DNA of 64,000 nucleotides from Methylobacterium organophilum (GCF_022179465.1 NZ_BPQV01000003.1:62001-126000), one strand, 5' to 3'. Numbered from the stretch's first letter, positions 8,628-19,044 are shown. The notes: generated by a model not told the origin, from the letters alone. Translations and numbers: made by a program.

Positions 8628-9497
8628 TCAGTTGGCCTCGGCCGTGCGCCCGATGACGCCGCGATAGACCTTGCTGAGCCAGGAGGACTTTTCCTCGCGG
8701 GGCTCCAGGCCGCCGTTCTGGAGAAGGGCGAAGGCGTCCTTGTACCAGGGGCTGTCCGGGAAGTTGTGGCCGAGCACGGCCGCCGCGGTCTGCGCTTCGC
8801 CGGTGAGGCCCAGCGCCATATAGGCCTCGGTCAGGCGCTCCAGCGCTTCCTCGGCGTGGCGGGTGGTCTGATACTGGCTGACCACGTTGCGGAAGCGGTT
8901 GATCGCCGCCGGGAAGTTGCGCTTCTCGAGGTAGAAGCGACCGACCTCCATCTCCTTGCCGGCGAGCTGGTCGCGGGTGATCTGGATCTTGGCCTTGGCG
9001 TCGGCGGCGTATTCCGAGGTCGGGTAGCGCTGCACCAGCTCCTGGAGCGCCTGGAGCGCCCGCTCGGACCGCTCCTGGTCGCGGGTCACGTCCGGGATCT
9101 GCTTATACTGCGACATCGCCATCAGGTACTGGGCGTAGGCCGCGTCCTTGCTGGCCGGATGACGCTGCAGATAGCGCTTCGAGGCGCTGATCGCGTCGTC
9201 GTACTTCTGGCCCTCGTAGTTCGAATAGGCCGTCATCAGCAGCGCTTTGCGCGACCAGTCCGAATAGGCGTACTGCTTGTCGAGCTGCTCGAAGGACTTG
9301 GTGGCCGCCTCGTAGTCCCGGTCCTCCATCTTGGCCAAGCCCTCGCTGTAGAGCTTGTCCGCGGGGGTGTCGGCGATCACCTTCGGCTCGTACTTCTCGG
9401 CGAAGAGGCCGGTCGGATCGAAGCCGTCGCAGCCACCGAGGCCGAGGGTCAGGAGCGCGACCGCCAGGGCGCCGCGGGTCGAGAAGTTCAGAGGCAT
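8628..9497 (-). CDS. bamD: Outer membrane assembly lipoprotein BamD
   Basis: A 289-residue lipoprotein with an N-terminal signal and lipobox LGGC about 22 residues in, followed by five TPR-like helical hairpins (repeats such as YSEGLAKMEDRDYEAATKSFEQLDKQY and ALQALQELVQRYPTSEYAADAKAKI). BamD is the essential lipoprotein partner of BamA in inserting beta-barrel proteins into the outer membrane. The start at 9497 is chosen so the signal peptide begins MPLNFSTRG; an upstream ATG would add 18 residues before it. It lies between lpxC and recN. Confidence 0.94.
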   Translation of the reverse strand: MPLNFSTRGALAVALLTLGLGGCDGFDPTGLFAEKYEPKVIADTPADKLYSEGLAKMEDRDYEAATKSFEQLDKQYAYSDWSRKALLMTAYSNYEGQKYDDAISASKRYLQRHPASKDAAYAQYLMAMSQYKQIPDVTRDQERSERALQALQELVQRYPTSEYAADAKAKIQITRDQLAGKEMEVGRFYLEKRNFPAAINRFRNVVSQYQTTRHAEEALERLTEAYMALGLTGEAQTAAAVLGHNFPDSPWYKDAFALLQNGGLEPREEKSSWLSKVYRGVIGRTAEAN

Positions 9498-9654
9498 CCC
9501 GGTCTCATCCTCAACAGGCGCGGCCGACCATCGTCCGGCCCGCATTCCCACGCCAACACCGCGTCGTCAGGGGCATCCGATGCCACGCCCCGGCCCCGGG
9601 GGCCAGGGGGACGCGCCCTCTTAACGCGAGGTTACCGTGGAAGCAGATTCGGGC

Positions 9655-9689
9655 GCGAAAGCGGCGGCAAGGGGGCCGTCGCTTTCCGC
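9655..9689 (-). terminator. Imperfect hairpin after lpxC
   Basis: Arms 9655-9668 and 9675-9689 pair over 13-14 bases with one bulge and one mismatch, 21 bases past the lpxC stop. No T-run is visible, so function as a terminator is uncertain. Confidence 0.4.
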
Positions 9690-9709
9690 GAAAGGCTGTG
9701 GCTTGCGGG

Positions 9710-10657
9710 TTACAGCTCGGCGGCGAAGGCGGCGAGGCCCAGGCCGGCGCCGATCTCGGCCAGCGCGGTCTCGCGGCGGCTGCCCTGGCCCTCGACCAGG
9801 CAGTAATTCGCCCGGTCGGCGAAGAGGGCGGTGAGCACGCCGACATTCATGCGGTGGCCGCCGCAATAGGAGCGATAGGCCCCCTGGATCGGCAGGCCGG
9901 CCAGGGCGAGGTCGCCGACCGCGTCGAGCAGCTTGTGGCGGACGAACTCGTCGGCGAAGCGGAGGCCTTCCGGGTTGACCACGGCGGTGTCGCCGACGGC
10001 CACGGTGTTCTCGAGGGAGGCGCCGAGGGCGAAGCCCGCCTTCCAGTAGCGCTCCACGTCCCGCATCATGCCGAAGGTGCGGGCCGGGGCGATCTCGCGG
10101 CGATAGGCGGCGGGGGTGAGGTCCAGCGCCTTGCGGCTGCGGCCGATCACCGGGCTCTCGAAATCGATCTCCACGTCGAGGCGGAAGCCCCGGTCGATCG
10201 GGCGCAGCTCGGCGAAGCCGCGGCCGGCCTCGATGCGGACCGGGCGCAGCACCTTGATCCAGCGGCGGGCGGCGCCGCAATGGACGATGCCGACGGCGTC
10301 GATGGCCTGGACGAAGGGACGGGCGCTGCCGTCGAGGATCGGCATCTCCGGCCCGTCGATCTCGACGAGGACGTTGTCGATCCCGAGCCCGTAGAGGGCC
10401 GACATCAGATGCTCGATGGTGGCCACGGCACCGGTCTCGTTGTCACCGATGACGGTGCAGAGCTCGGTGGCGGAGACGCAGGCGTGATGGGCCTTGATGA
10501 ACCGGTCGTTGCCGGTGGGCGTCCCCGTGCGGAGGAAGGCTATTCCGTGATTGGCTTGCGCTGGATGGAGGGTGATCTCGACCGGGTTTCCGGAGTGGAC
10601 GCCGATCCCGCTGAGGGTCGCCGGCGATTTTATCGTTGTTTGTTGGTTCGTCCGCAT
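9710..10657 (-). CDS. lpxC: UDP-3-O-acyl-N-acetylglucosamine deacetylase LpxC
   Basis: A 315-residue zinc deacetylase that commits precursor to lipid A synthesis. Metal and catalytic residues are in the usual places: the first zinc His in TIEHLMSALYG, the second His and Asp in VRHKLLDAVGD, and the catalytic His in GGHRMNVGVL. The two-domain layout and length are normal. The ATG at 10657 has GAGG about 12 bases upstream and gives the standard N-terminus (MRTNQQTTIKSPATLSGIGV); open frame continues 55 residues further without conservation. It follows ftsZ after a 415-base spacer with its own promoter candidate. Confidence 0.96.
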   Translation of the reverse strand: MRTNQQTTIKSPATLSGIGVHSGNPVEITLHPAQANHGIAFLRTGTPTGNDRFIKAHHACVSATELCTVIGDNETGAVATIEHLMSALYGLGIDNVLVEIDGPEMPILDGSARPFVQAIDAVGIVHCGAARRWIKVLRPVRIEAGRGFAELRPIDRGFRLDVEIDFESPVIGRSRKALDLTPAAYRREIAPARTFGMMRDVERYWKAGFALGASLENTVAVGDTAVVNPEGLRFADEFVRHKLLDAVGDLALAGLPIQGAYRSYCGGHRMNVGVLTALFADRANYCLVEGQGSRRETALAEIGAGLGLAAFAAEL

Positions 10658-10793
10658 TCCCTTAGCCCTCGGCCAGGATCCAGCGCCCGCACCCGTTTTC
10701 GGGCACGTCACATCGGGATCCGTCCGCTGCTTGAAGCCTCTGCGGGCGCTTCGCGGCCGTGCATGCCGCTGCGCCTTTGTCGTTCCGAGGCTT

Positions 10794-10822
10794 GGTATAG
10801 ACGGGGTGAACTGCACCGCCAA
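10794..10822 (-). promoter_or_regulatory. Candidate sigma-70 promoter of lpxC
   Basis: On the minus strand TTGGCG (10817-10822) and TATACC (10794-10799) are 17 bases apart, which would start transcription near 10787 and give a 130-base leader before the lpxC start codon. Based on hexamer match and spacing only. Confidence 0.45.
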
Positions 10823-10895
10823 ATCACGGATTCTTACGTTCTGTTACAGCCACGGTTTCGACACAGTTAAGAAAAAACCGTGACTTCCCAAGCAA

Positions 10896-10911
10896 TTAAC
10901 GAATGGTTAAC
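10896..10911. promoter_or_regulatory. Perfect CtrA-type binding motif TTAA-N7-TTAAC
   Basis: TTAACGAATGGTTAAC at 10896-10911 matches the full consensus of the alphaproteobacterial cell-cycle regulator CtrA without mismatch. It lies 239 bases upstream of the lpxC start and about 75 bases upstream of the candidate -35 element, farther than the usual CtrA position. Confidence 0.6.
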
Positions 10912-10983
10912 AGCGCCTTTCCGGCCGCGGGCGCTGTGGCATAAATGCCGCTACACCCCCGGCCGGCGGCGCCGGACGCACGC

Positions 10984-11020
10984 GCGAAGGCGCGCCGCGG
11001 AACCCGCAGCGCGCCTTCGC
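10984..11020. terminator. Palindrome downstream of ftsZ
   Basis: Perfect 12-base arms (10984-10995 and 11009-11020) separated by 13 bases, 53 bases past the ftsZ stop. There is no T-run on the minus strand; probable transcript end or stabilising structure for ftsZ. Confidence 0.45.
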
Positions 11021-11072
11021 CGATCGGTGCGGGGCGGCCCGCCGGGACAAGTCCCGAAGGGCCGGCTCCGGC

Positions 11073-12788
11073 TCAGTTCGCCTGGCGGCGCAGGAAGGCC
11101 GGGATCTCCAGGTGGTCGTCCTCCATCATCCGCGGCGCCGGGGCGACGCGGCCCTGGGCGTCGAGGTTGCCCTGGGCCGGGCGGTACTGGGGCGCCTGGA
11201 CGCTCGGGGCGGCGCGGGGCGCCGGCGGCGCGACCGGATGGGCGGCCTGCGGGGCGGCCGGGGCGCGCATCGGCGGCAGCGGCGCCGCCTCGACCTCCTC
11301 GCGGCGGCCGCCAAAGCCGACCGTGGCGAGGCGGCGCAGCAGCGTCATGCGCTTGGAATCCTGGGCCTGCTCGGCCGGCTCCTCGCCCCGGCTCACCCGG
11401 ATCTGCGCCTGGGTGTGGGGCGGCAGCTCCGAGATCTGCGGCATGCGCGGCGGACGGGCGAGCTGCGGACGCGGCGGCACGTAGGGGCCGGCGGCGGCCG
11501 GAGCGGCCTCGGGCGCCGGGGCCGGGGCGACGGGCTGGGGCTCGTAGGGCATCGAGGCGCGGGGCGCGGCCTGGGTCAGCAGCACGTCGTCGCGCATCAC
11601 CGGAGCCGGAGCCTCGGCGCGGACCGGCTCGGGGGCGGCCTCGGGCAGGACCGAGCGCGGGGCGACCGGGGCGGCCTGCGGCTCGGGCTGGCGGGCGACC
11701 GGGGCCGGCTGCGAAGTCGAGGCGCGGGCACGGGCCTCGGCACGCAGGCGCTCGGCCACCTCGGCGATGCGCTGCTCGGTCTCGACCACGGCCGGGTTGT
11801 TCGGCGAATGGGCCGAGATCAGCGCCGGCTCGATGCCCGTGGCGACCACCGACACGCGGATGATGCCGTCGAGGCTCTCGTCGAAGGTGGCGCCGAGGAT
11901 GATGTTGGCGTCGGAATCGACCTCCTCGCGGATGCGGGTGGCGGCCTCGTCGAGCTCGTAGAGGGTGAGGTCGGCGCCGCCCGTGATCGAGATCAGCAGG
12001 CCGCGGGCGCCCTTCATCGAGACGTCGTCGAGGAGCGGGTTGGCGATGGCGGCTTCCGCGGCGCGGTTGGCGCGCTTCTCGCCGGAGGCCTCGCCGGTGC
12101 CCATCATCGCCTTGCCCATGCCGCGCATGATCGCGCGGACATCGGCGAAGTCGAGGTTGATGAGCCCCTCCTTCACCATCAGGTCGGTGATGCAGGCGAC
12201 GCCCGAATAGAGCACCTGGTCGGCCATGGCGAAGGCGTCGGCGAAGGTGGTCTTCTCGTTGGCGACCCGGAACAGGTTCTGGTTCGGGATCACGATCAGC
12301 GTGTCGACGGCAGCCTGGAGCTCCTGGATGCCGGCCTCGGCCGTGCGCATGCGGCGCACGCCCTCGAACTGGAAGGGCTTGGTCACCACGCCCACGGTCA
12401 GGATGCCCATGTCGCGGGCGGCCCGGGCGATGACCGGGGCGGCGCCGGTGCCGGTGCCGCCGCCCATGCCGGCGGTGATGAAGCACATATGCGCGCCCGA
12501 GAGCTGATCGCGGATCTCGTCGATCACCTCCTCGGCCGCGGCCGAGCCGACTTCCGGATGCGAGCCGGCGCCGAGGCCCTGGGTGACGTTGAGACCCATC
12601 TGGATGACCCGCTCGGCCTTGGAGGAGGTGAGCGCCTGGGCATCGGTGTTCGCCACGACGAATTCGCAGCCGAGCAGGCCGGATTCGATCATGTTGTTGA
12701 CCGCGTTGCCTCCGGCGCCGCCGACGCCGAAGACGGTGATGCGGGGCTTGAGTTCCCGGATGTCCGGCGCCTGCAGGGAGATGGCCAT
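11073..12788 (-). CDS. ftsZ: Cell division protein FtsZ
   Basis: A 571-residue tubulin-like GTPase. The GTP-binding signature [10 protein letters not shown] is at about residues 107-116, with [11 protein letters not shown] near residue 24 and the T7 loop [11 protein letters not shown] in the second domain. The conserved core ends near residue 325; after it comes an unusually long Pro/Ala-rich linker of some 220 residues, typical of rhizobia, and the conserved tail EIPAFLRRQ that binds FtsA. The ATG at 12788 has AAAGG upstream; the frame stays open across ftsA, but that is a shadow. The 77-base gap to ftsA is AT-rich (TATAAAAAC on the minus strand) and may hold a private promoter. Confidence 0.97.
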   Translation of the reverse strand: MAISLQAPDIRELKPRITVFGVGGAGGNAVNNMIESGLLGCEFVVANTDAQALTSSKAERVIQMGLNVTQGLGAGSHPEVGSAAAEEVIDEIRDQLSGAHMCFITAGMGGGTGTGAAPVIARAARDMGILTVGVVTKPFQFEGVRRMRTAEAGIQELQAAVDTLIVIPNQNLFRVANEKTTFADAFAMADQVLYSGVACITDLMVKEGLINLDFADVRAIMRGMGKAMMGTGEASGEKRANRAAEAAIANPLLDDVSMKGARGLLISITGGADLTLYELDEAATRIREEVDSDANIILGATFDESLDGIIRVSVVATGIEPALISAHSPNNPAVVETEQRIAEVAERLRAEARARASTSQPAPVARQPEPQAAPVAPRSVLPEAAPEPVRAEAPAPVMRDDVLLTQAAPRASMPYEPQPVAPAPAPEAAPAAAGPYVPPRPQLARPPRMPQISELPPHTQAQIRVSRGEEPAEQAQDSKRMTLLRRLATVGFGGRREEVEAAPLPPMRAPAAPQAAHPVAPPAPRAAPSVQAPQYRPAQGNLDAQGRVAPAPRMMEDDHLEIPAFLRRQAN

Positions 12789-12865
12789 GGTGTCGAGCCT
12801 TTCGTGACCTTGTTTCGACCGGCGCCCCTCGGCGGCGCCTAACTCTTTGTTTTTATACGAGAACT

Positions 12866-14188
12866 CTAGAAGCTTTCGCGGATCCAGCGTCCGACCCGCG
12901 AGAAGTACCCGTCGGTTCCGGTGCCGGCGAAGGCGCTGTGCCCCCGCGGCTCGAAATGCTCCGCATGCGCGACCTGCGGGTAGATCAGCAGGCCGACGGC
13001 GGCCGAGAAGGCCGGCCCCTTGGCCGCCTCCGGCAGGCCGCGGATGCCGAGCGGCCGGCCGATGCGGACCTGGCCCTGGAGCACCCGGCGGGCGACCTCC
13101 GGCAGGCCGACCAGCTGGCTCGCGCCCCCCGTCAGCACCACCCGGCGCCCGGCCTGGCCGGCGAAGCCGGCATTGCGCAGGCGGTCCCGCACCAGTTCGA
13201 TCACCTCCTCGACCCGCGGCTTGATGATCCGCACGAGGTGCGAGCGCGGCACGTGGGTCGGGGCGTCGCTCTCGTCCTCGCCGACGCCGTGGACCGCGAT
13301 CATGTCGCGCTCGTCGGACGCCGTGGCGATGGCCGAGCCGTAGAGGGTCTTCAGCCGCTCGGCCGCGGAGACGCGGGTCGAGAGGCCCCGGGCGATGTCC
13401 ATGGTGACGTGATGGCCGCCGACCGCGATCGCGTCCGTGTGGACGAGATGGCCGCCGGAGAAGACGCCGACGCTGGTGGTGCCGCCGCCCATGTCGACCA
13501 CGGCGACGCCGAGCTCGGCCTCGTCGTCGACGAGCGCCGAGAGGCCGGCGGCGTAGGGGGTGGCGATCACGGCGTCGACGCCGAGATGGCAATGCTCGAC
13601 GGCGAGCATCAGGTTGCGGGCGGCGGCGGCCTCGGCGGTGACGACGTGCAGGTCGACGCCCAGGGCGTCGCCGATCATGCCCGAGGGGTCGATGACCGCG
13701 CCCTGACCGTCCAGGGCGTAGCCGGTGGGCAGGGCGTGCAGAACGGCCCGGCCGGGGCTGACGCCGTGGGCGCTCGCGGTCTCGAGGACCCGCTCCACGT
13801 CGGAGCCGGTCACCGTGCCGGAGCGGACGGCGACGCGGGCCTCGAAATGCTGCGAGCCGAGCCGGCCCCCGGACATGTTGACGATGACCGACTGGACCTC
13901 GGCCTTGGCCATGCGCTCGGCGGCATGCACCGCCTGGCGGATGGCGCCCTCGGCGGCCTCCAGGTCGACGATGGCGCCGCCCTTGAGGCCCAGCGAGCGC
14001 TGGTGGCCGATGCCGATGATGCGGGCGAGATGGGTGCGCCCACGCAGGGTCGAGAGCTGCTCGGCCGGCTGCAGCTCGGCGATCAGGCACACGATCTTGC
14101 TCGTGCCGATGTCGAGGACCGACAGCGTCGCGCTCCGACGGGCGGAGAGGGGTTTCAGACGCGGCGTGAGGCCGGAATGGGACAACAT
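12866..14188 (-). CDS. ftsA: Cell division protein FtsA
   Basis: A 440-residue actin-like ATPase that tethers FtsZ to the membrane. The phosphate-binding loop [12 protein letters not shown] (near residue 25), the second motif [14 protein letters not shown] and the adenosine motif [12 protein letters not shown] are present, and the C-terminus [12 protein letters not shown] is the amphipathic membrane-targeting helix. It follows ftsQ after 59 bases and precedes ftsZ. Confidence 0.96.
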   Translation of the reverse strand: MLSHSGLTPRLKPLSARRSATLSVLDIGTSKIVCLIAELQPAEQLSTLRGRTHLARIIGIGHQRSLGLKGGAIVDLEAAEGAIRQAVHAAERMAKAEVQSVIVNMSGGRLGSQHFEARVAVRSGTVTGSDVERVLETASAHGVSPGRAVLHALPTGYALDGQGAVIDPSGMIGDALGVDLHVVTAEAAAARNLMLAVEHCHLGVDAVIATPYAAGLSALVDDEAELGVAVVDMGGGTTSVGVFSGGHLVHTDAIAVGGHHVTMDIARGLSTRVSAAERLKTLYGSAIATASDERDMIAVHGVGEDESDAPTHVPRSHLVRIIKPRVEEVIELVRDRLRNAGFAGQAGRRVVLTGGASQLVGLPEVARRVLQGQVRIGRPLGIRGLPEAAKGPAFSAAVGLLIYPQVAHAEHFEPRGHSAFAGTGTDGYFSRVGRWIRESF

Positions 14189-14247
14189 CGGACGCTACCG
14201 GGCGAGGAACGCGGGAACCGGGGAGAGGGCGTGGCGGGCGTCGCGGC

Positions 14248-15183
14248 TCATGTCGCGGTGCCCTTCTTGGTCTTCTTCTGGCTCTCCGCCCGGGCGGCGG
14301 CGGCCTCCTCGGTCAAGCGGACGACGACGCGGTCCGGCATGCGCAGGTCCACCGCGATGATGTCCTTCTCGAGCAGGCGGTTCTTGCGCTCGAGATCGGC
14401 GAGGCGGCCGAGCGCCCCGACGGGATCGTCCTCCGGCAGGCGGATGTCGACGCCGTCGAGCTTCAGGGTCCAGCGCCGGCCGGACACGTAGGTGCCGGCC
14501 TTCACGCGCTCGCCCAGGGGACCCGCCGCCTCGATCAGCGACAGGTATTCCTTGAGGTGGACATTGGCGTTCTCGCCCACGACGAGCGGCAGGCTCGCGT
14601 AGCGGTCGTCGCGCATCTCGTCGATCACGGTGCCGTCGGCGGCGATCACCTGGATCTCGCCGTTGCGCTGCCACAGGGCGGCGGGCTCCCGCTCGACCTG
14701 GGTGATGACGATCTCGTTGGGATAGACCTTGCGCACGGAGGCGCTGGCGATCAGCGGCTCGGCGAGGAGGCGCTGGCGGGCGGCCTCGACGTCGAGGAGG
14801 GGCACGGAGGTGCGCCAGTCGATGCCGGCGGCGTGCAGCACCTCGCGCTCGTACATCCGCGAGATGCCGGAAATGGTCACCTTCTCGACGCCGAAGCCGG
14901 CGATCCGGGCCAGGACGTCGAGGGGCCGGCCGTTCTCGGCGACGAAGGCGTCGTAGCGCCCGCTCGCGACGAATCCCGACAGGGCGACGACGGCGAGGGT
15001 GCCGGCCAGCAGGGGCGTGCCGAGATGGCGCGGCACGCGCGCCTCGATCGGCACGGCGGGGCGCAGGCGACGCGCCGCGGTGAACCGGCGCAGGACGCGC
15101 GGGAGCCGCAGGCGGGTGAGACGCGCGCGCCCGGACGCAGCCGGGGCGTTCAGCGACTCAGAGAAGCGTCCTCCACCATCCAT
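14248..15183 (-). CDS. ftsQ: Cell division protein FtsQ
   Basis: A 311-residue bitopic protein: a basic cytoplasmic tail of about 50 residues, one membrane segment ([18 protein letters not shown]), a POTRA domain ([22 protein letters not shown] through VEREPAALW) and the FtsQ beta domain. It connects FtsA/FtsZ with the periplasmic synthases FtsW/FtsI through FtsL-FtsB. Its start overlaps the end of ddl by 34 bases, indicating translational coupling. The C-terminal tail beyond residue 290 is Lys/Ala rich. Confidence 0.94.
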   Translation of the reverse strand: MDGGGRFSESLNAPAASGRARLTRLRLPRVLRRFTAARRLRPAVPIEARVPRHLGTPLLAGTLAVVALSGFVASGRYDAFVAENGRPLDVLARIAGFGVEKVTISGISRMYEREVLHAAGIDWRTSVPLLDVEAARQRLLAEPLIASASVRKVYPNEIVITQVEREPAALWQRNGEIQVIAADGTVIDEMRDDRYASLPLVVGENANVHLKEYLSLIEAAGPLGERVKAGTYVSGRRWTLKLDGVDIRLPEDDPVGALGRLADLERKNRLLEKDIIAVDLRMPDRVVVRLTEEAAAARAESQKKTKKGTAT

Positions 15184-16073
15184 CGGACGAGCTCACCGAA
15201 ACTCAGGCCAGCGTGGGCAGCAATTTCCGGCACAAGGCTCGTCTGGGTCATGCCGGGTTGCGTGTTGACCTCCAGAACGACGAGGGCGCCCGTGCCTCCG
15301 GGCGTGTCGTCGTAACGAAGGTCGGCACGGCTGACCCCGCGGCAGCCCAGTGCTTGATGCGCCGTTAACGACAACTCTTGGACACGCTGGTAAACATTTG
15401 GTTTAAGATCGGCGGGCAGGACGTGGATCGACCCCCCTTCGGCGTACTTCGCGTCGAAGTCGTACCACTCCCCCGAGGCGGGCTTGATCTCGATCACCCC
15501 GAGGGCCCGGTCGCCCAGCACCGCGCAGGTCAGCTCGCGGCCGGCAACATAAGTTTCCACAAGGACTTCCTCCCCGTAGACCCATTCGTCCGAGCTCAGG
15601 ATCTGGGGCGGATGCGAGCGCTCCTCGCGCACGATGATCACGCCCATGGAGGACCCCTCCGCGATCGGCTTGACCACGTAGGGAGGAGTTAACGGGTGTG
15701 ACTTCGCCGCATCATGACGGTTAACGACGCGGCCCTCCGGCACGGCGACGCCGGCCGCTTTCATGACCGTTTTGGCACGCTCCTTGTGCATGGCCAGGGC
15801 CGAGGCGAGCACGCCGGAATGGGTGTAGGGGATCTTCAGGATCTCCAGGAGGCCCTGGATGGTGCCGTCCTCGCCCGCCGGGCCGTGCAGCGCGTTGAGG
15901 GCGACGTCGGGCTTCAGGGCGGTCAGCACGGTGGCGATGTCCGGCCCCACATCGACGGGGGTGACGCGGTAGCCCTCCCCTTCCAGGGCGCGGGCGCAGG
16001 CGGTGCCGGAACGGAGCGAGATCTCGCGCTCCGAGGACCAGCCGCCCATCAGGACGGCGACATGCTTGGACAT
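15150..16073 (-). CDS. ddl: D-alanine--D-alanine ligase
   Basis: A 307-residue ATP-grasp ligase that makes the D-Ala-D-Ala end of the peptidoglycan stem peptide. Visible motifs are [14 protein letters not shown] at the N-terminus, the ATP-binding glycine loop [22 protein letters not shown] (metal-binding Glu and Asn) and SRADLRYDD. The length matches DdlB. It overlaps ftsQ and follows murB by 43 bases. Confidence 0.96.
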   Translation of the reverse strand: MSKHVAVLMGGWSSEREISLRSGTACARALEGEGYRVTPVDVGPDIATVLTALKPDVALNALHGPAGEDGTIQGLLEILKIPYTHSGVLASALAMHKERAKTVMKAAGVAVPEGRVVNRHDAAKSHPLTPPYVVKPIAEGSSMGVIIVREERSHPPQILSSDEWVYGEEVLVETYVAGRELTCAVLGDRALGVIEIKPASGEWYDFDAKYAEGGSIHVLPADLKPNVYQRVQELSLTAHQALGCRGVSRADLRYDDTPGGTGALVVLEVNTQPGMTQTSLVPEIAAHAGLSFGELVRWMVEDASLSR

Positions 16074-16116
16074 GGAGGTTTCTCCGCAGGCGCTTCGTTC
16101 GTCTCGGGGCGGATCG

Positions 16117-17040
16117 TCAGGCGGCCGCCGCCACGCCGATCCGCTTGATCTCCCAGTGCAGCTCGACGCCGGAGGTCTCCCGCACCCGGCGGCGGACCTC
16201 CTCGCCCAGGGCCTCGATCTCGGCCGCGGTGGCGCCGCCGCGATTGATCAGGAAGTTGCAGTGCATCTCCGAGACCTGCGCCCCGCCCACGGCGAGGCCG
16301 CGGCACCCGGCGGCGTCGATGAGCTGCCAGGCCTTGCCGCCCTCGGGATTCTTGAAGGTGGAGCCGCCGGTGCGCTCGCGGATCGGCTGAGCGGCCTCCC
16401 GGGCGGCGGTGACCCGCTCCATCTCGGCCTCGATCTCGGCCCGGTCGCCCGGCCTGCCGCGGAACAGGGCGCTCGTGAAGATCACGTCCTCGGGCGCCGC
16501 GGAATGGCGGTAGGTGAAGCCCATCTCGGCATGGCTGAAGTGGCGGAGCTCGCCCCTGCGGTCGATGCCGCGGGCCTCGATCAGCACGTCGGTGGTCTCG
16601 CCGCCATGGGCGCCGGCATTCATGCGCAGGGCCCCGCCGATGGAGCCGGGGATGCCCCGGTAGAAGGCGAGCCCGTCGAGGGCGGCCTCCGCCGCGGCCT
16701 TGGCGAGCCGCATGTCCGGCACGGCCGTGCCCGCCCGCATGGTGTCGCCGTCGACCGCGACTGAACCGAAGGCCTTGCCGCCGAGCCGGATGGTGACGCC
16801 GGGGATGCCGCCGTCGCGCACGATCAGGTTCGAGCCGAGCCCGATCACCGTGACCGGCACGGCCGGGTCGAGGGCGGCGAGGAGCGCGGCCAAGTCCTCC
16901 TCGTCGGCCGGCGAGAACAGCACCTGCGCCGGCCCGCCGACCCGGAACCAGGTCAGCTCCGACAAGGGCTGATCGGCCAAAAGCCGCCCGCGGAGATGGG
17001 GCGCGGCGGCGCGGATCGATTCGTAGAGAGGATTGGTCAT
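16117..17040 (-). CDS. murB: UDP-N-acetylenolpyruvoylglucosamine reductase MurB
   Basis: A 307-residue FAD enzyme that reduces UDP-GlcNAc-enolpyruvate to UDP-MurNAc. FAD-binding motifs [25 protein letters not shown] and [21 protein letters not shown] are intact; the active-site region [10 protein letters not shown] carries the catalytic Ser and the C-terminal HWEIKRIG the Glu. Its ATG overlaps the stop codon of the DUF559 gene (ATGA), so its translation is coupled to that unusual upstream gene. Confidence 0.96.
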   Translation of the reverse strand: MTNPLYESIRAAAPHLRGRLLADQPLSELTWFRVGGPAQVLFSPADEEDLAALLAALDPAVPVTVIGLGSNLIVRDGGIPGVTIRLGGKAFGSVAVDGDTMRAGTAVPDMRLAKAAAEAALDGLAFYRGIPGSIGGALRMNAGAHGGETTDVLIEARGIDRRGELRHFSHAEMGFTYRHSAAPEDVIFTSALFRGRPGDRAEIEAEMERVTAAREAAQPIRERTGGSTFKNPEGGKAWQLIDAAGCRGLAVGGAQVSEMHCNFLINRGGATAAEIEALGEEVRRRVRETSGVELHWEIKRIGVAAAA

Positions 17041-17576
17041 GACGTGATCTCCCCTCTCCCCGCTTGCGGGGAGAGGGCTTCGGCGACCTTGTCGTCGCCG
17101 AAGCGAGGCGGCAGCCGAGGGTGAGGGGGCGGCTCCGGCAAAGGCTCTTCCGGAGCCGCCCCCTCACCTTCGCCCTTCGGGCTTGTCGCGCCGACGACGG
17201 GGTCGTCGCGACCCTCTCCCCGCTTGCGGGGAGAGGGGGGAAGCGCGGCAAGGATGGTGTCTAGGACACCGACGACGTTGTTGGCGATCTCCGCGTTCCA
17301 GAAGCGCAGGACACGGTAGCCCTGCGCCGCTAGCCACGCATCCCGGAGGCGGTCGTGTTCGCTCTCGGCATGCTGGCTGCCATCGACCTCGACAATCAGC
17401 TTGGCGTCGCGACAGCAGAAGTCTGCCACGTAGCGTCCGATCGTTTCCTGACGCACGAACTTGAACCCAGCAAGGCGCCGGTCGCGCAGACGGTACCAGA
17501 GCCGGCGCTCGGCCTCGGTCTGCGCCGAGCGGAGATACCGCCGAAACCGGGTGCGTTCCGGCTCGCCCGCACGCAT
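17037..17576 (-). CDS. DUF559 (endonuclease-fold) protein with repeat-derived C-terminus
   Basis: A 179-residue protein. Residues about 10-112 form a DUF559 domain, a PD-(D/E)XK nuclease-like fold related to Vsr: [36 protein letters not shown], then [11 protein letters not shown] and RVLRFWNAE. Substrate and biological role are unknown. The last 65 residues (from SPRKRGEG) are encoded by a composite palindromic repeat (17048-17238) and are probably unstructured. The gene starts four bases after the murC stop and ends overlapping murB, so it is built into the dcw operon, which is not its usual place. Confidence 0.8.
   Translation of the reverse strand: MRAGEPERTRFRRYLRSAQTEAERRLWYRLRDRRLAGFKFVRQETIGRYVADFCCRDAKLIVEVDGSQHAESEHDRLRDAWLAAQGYRVLRFWNAEIANNVVGVLDTILAALPPSPRKRGEGRDDPVVGATSPKGEGEGAAPEEPLPEPPPHPRLPPRFGDDKVAEALSPQAGRGEITS
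17048..17238. repeat. Composite palindromic repeat (REP/BIME-like) inside the DUF559 gene
   Basis: Two identical 26-base palindromic units (17052-17077 and 17212-17237; core CTCCCCGCTTGCGGGGAG) flank a long perfect inverted repeat (18-base arms 17121-17138 and 17150-17167, 11-base loop). Smaller hairpins lie between them: CTTCGGCGAC/GTCGCCGAAG near 17078-17103 and GTCGCG...CGCGAC near 17184-17211. The symmetrical arrangement resembles mosaic interspersed repeat elements. It is read through in frame as the C-terminus of the DUF559 protein. Confidence 0.8.
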
Positions 17577-17580
17577 CCCC

Positions 17581-18987
17581 TCACCCCTTCAGCGCCGCCA
17601 ATTCCCCCGGCAGCGCGTAGGCCCATTGGGTGATCGTGCCGGCGCCGAGGCAGACGACGTAGTCGCCCGGCCGGGCATGGGCGGCGACGAGGCCGGCGAG
17701 GTCTTCCGGCTTCTCCAGGGCGATGGCGTCCCGGTGGCCGCGGGACTTCAGGCCCGAGACGAGGCCGTCGCGGTCGATGCCGGGGATCGGCGCCTCGCCC
17801 GCCGCGTAGACGGGGGCGACGATGACCGTGTCAGCGTCGTTGAAGCAGGTGCAGAAATCGTCGAACAGCGAGTGCAGGCGCGAGTAGCGGTGCGGCTGCA
17901 CCACGGCGATCACCTGGCCCTCGGTGGAGGCGCGGGCGGCGCGCAGCACGGCGGCGATCTCGACGGGGTGATGGCCGTAATCGTCGAAGATCACCGCGCC
18001 GTTCCACTCGCCGGTGCGGGTGAAGCGGCGCTTCACGCCGCCGAAGCCGGCCAGCGCCTTGCGGATCGCGTCCGGCGAGACGCCGAGCTCGTGGGCGACG
18101 GCGAGCGCCGCGGTGGCGTTGAGCGCGTTGTGCTTGCCGGGCATCGGCAGCACCAGATCCTCCATCTCCAGGCGGAAGCCCGGGCGGCGGTCGCGGATCA
18201 TCACCCGGAAGCGGCTCTGACCGCCGCGCAGGTCCACGTCGAGCAGGCGCACGTCGGCCTGGGGGTTCTCGCCGTAGGTGATGATGCGCCGGTCCTCGAT
18301 GCGGCCGACGAGGTCCTGCACCGCCGGGTGGTCGATGCACATCACCGCGAAGCCGTAGAACGGGATGTTGTCGATGAAGCGCCGGAAGGCGTCCTTGATC
18401 GCGTCGAACGAGCCGAAATGGTCGAGATGCTCGGGGTCGATGTTGGTGACGATGGCGACGTCCGCCGGCAGCTTCAGGAAGGTGCCGTCGGATTCGTCGG
18501 CCTCCACCACCATCCAGTCGCCGTCGCCCATGCGGGCATTGGTGCCGAAGGCGTTGATGATGCCGCCGTTGATCACGGTCGGGTCGAGGCCGCCCGCCAG
18601 GAGCAGCGTCGCGACCAGCGAGGTCGTCGTGGTCTTGCCGTGGGTGCCGGCCACCGCGACGCAGGATTTGAAGCGCATCAGCTCAGCGAGCATCTCGGCG
18701 CGGCGCACCACCGGCAGCCGGCGCTCGCGGGCGGCTTCGAGTTCCGGGTTGTCGCGGCGGATCGCGGTCGAGACCACCACCAGGGCGGCCTCCTCGACGT
18801 TCGGCGCGGCATGCCCGACGAAGGTGCGGATGCCCTTCTCGGCGAGGCGGCGGACATTGGCGTTGTCCGAGGCGTCGGAGCCCTGAACCGTGTAGCCGAG
18901 ATTGTGCATCACCTCGGCGATGCCGGACATGCCGATGCCGCCGATGCCGATGAAGTGGATGGGGCCGAGCTTGTCGGGCAGCTTCAT
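17581..18987 (-). CDS. murC: UDP-N-acetylmuramate--L-alanine ligase MurC
   Basis: A 468-residue Mur ligase adding L-Ala to UDP-MurNAc. N-terminal Rossmann motif [18 protein letters not shown] loop [10 protein letters not shown] (near residue 110), central [13 protein letters not shown] and [10 protein letters not shown], and C-terminal [10 protein letters not shown] are all characteristic. It lies 57 bases after murG and four bases before the DUF559 gene. Confidence 0.97.
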   Translation of the reverse strand: MKLPDKLGPIHFIGIGGIGMSGIAEVMHNLGYTVQGSDASDNANVRRLAEKGIRTFVGHAAPNVEEAALVVVSTAIRRDNPELEAARERRLPVVRRAEMLAELMRFKSCVAVAGTHGKTTTTSLVATLLLAGGLDPTVINGGIINAFGTNARMGDGDWMVVEADESDGTFLKLPADVAIVTNIDPEHLDHFGSFDAIKDAFRRFIDNIPFYGFAVMCIDHPAVQDLVGRIEDRRIITYGENPQADVRLLDVDLRGGQSRFRVMIRDRRPGFRLEMEDLVLPMPGKHNALNATAALAVAHELGVSPDAIRKALAGFGGVKRRFTRTGEWNGAVIFDDYGHHPVEIAAVLRAARASTEGQVIAVVQPHRYSRLHSLFDDFCTCFNDADTVIVAPVYAAGEAPIPGIDRDGLVSGLKSRGHRDAIALEKPEDLAGLVAAHARPGDYVVCLGAGTITQWAYALPGELAALKG

Positions 18988-19044
18988 TGCTTTGTCTCGG
19001 GCGATGGTCGCGGGCGGCCTCGGGGCCGGCCCGGCGTCACGGAG

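Larger units (their letters stand above)
10658..11072. other. 415-base intergenic region between ftsZ and lpxC
   Basis: Holds no convincing gene. From the ftsZ side it contains a strong palindrome (10984-11020), a perfect CtrA-type motif (10896-10911), AT-rich sequence around 10850-10930 and a candidate lpxC promoter (10794-10822), each listed separately. It is likely the boundary between the ftsZ and lpxC transcription units. Confidence 0.7.

Noticed and set aside
12789-14090. Upstream extension of the ftsZ frame to a 1,005-codon product.
   Set aside because: It overlaps ftsA in another phase and is Arg/Gly-rich; conserved FtsZ begins at 12788.
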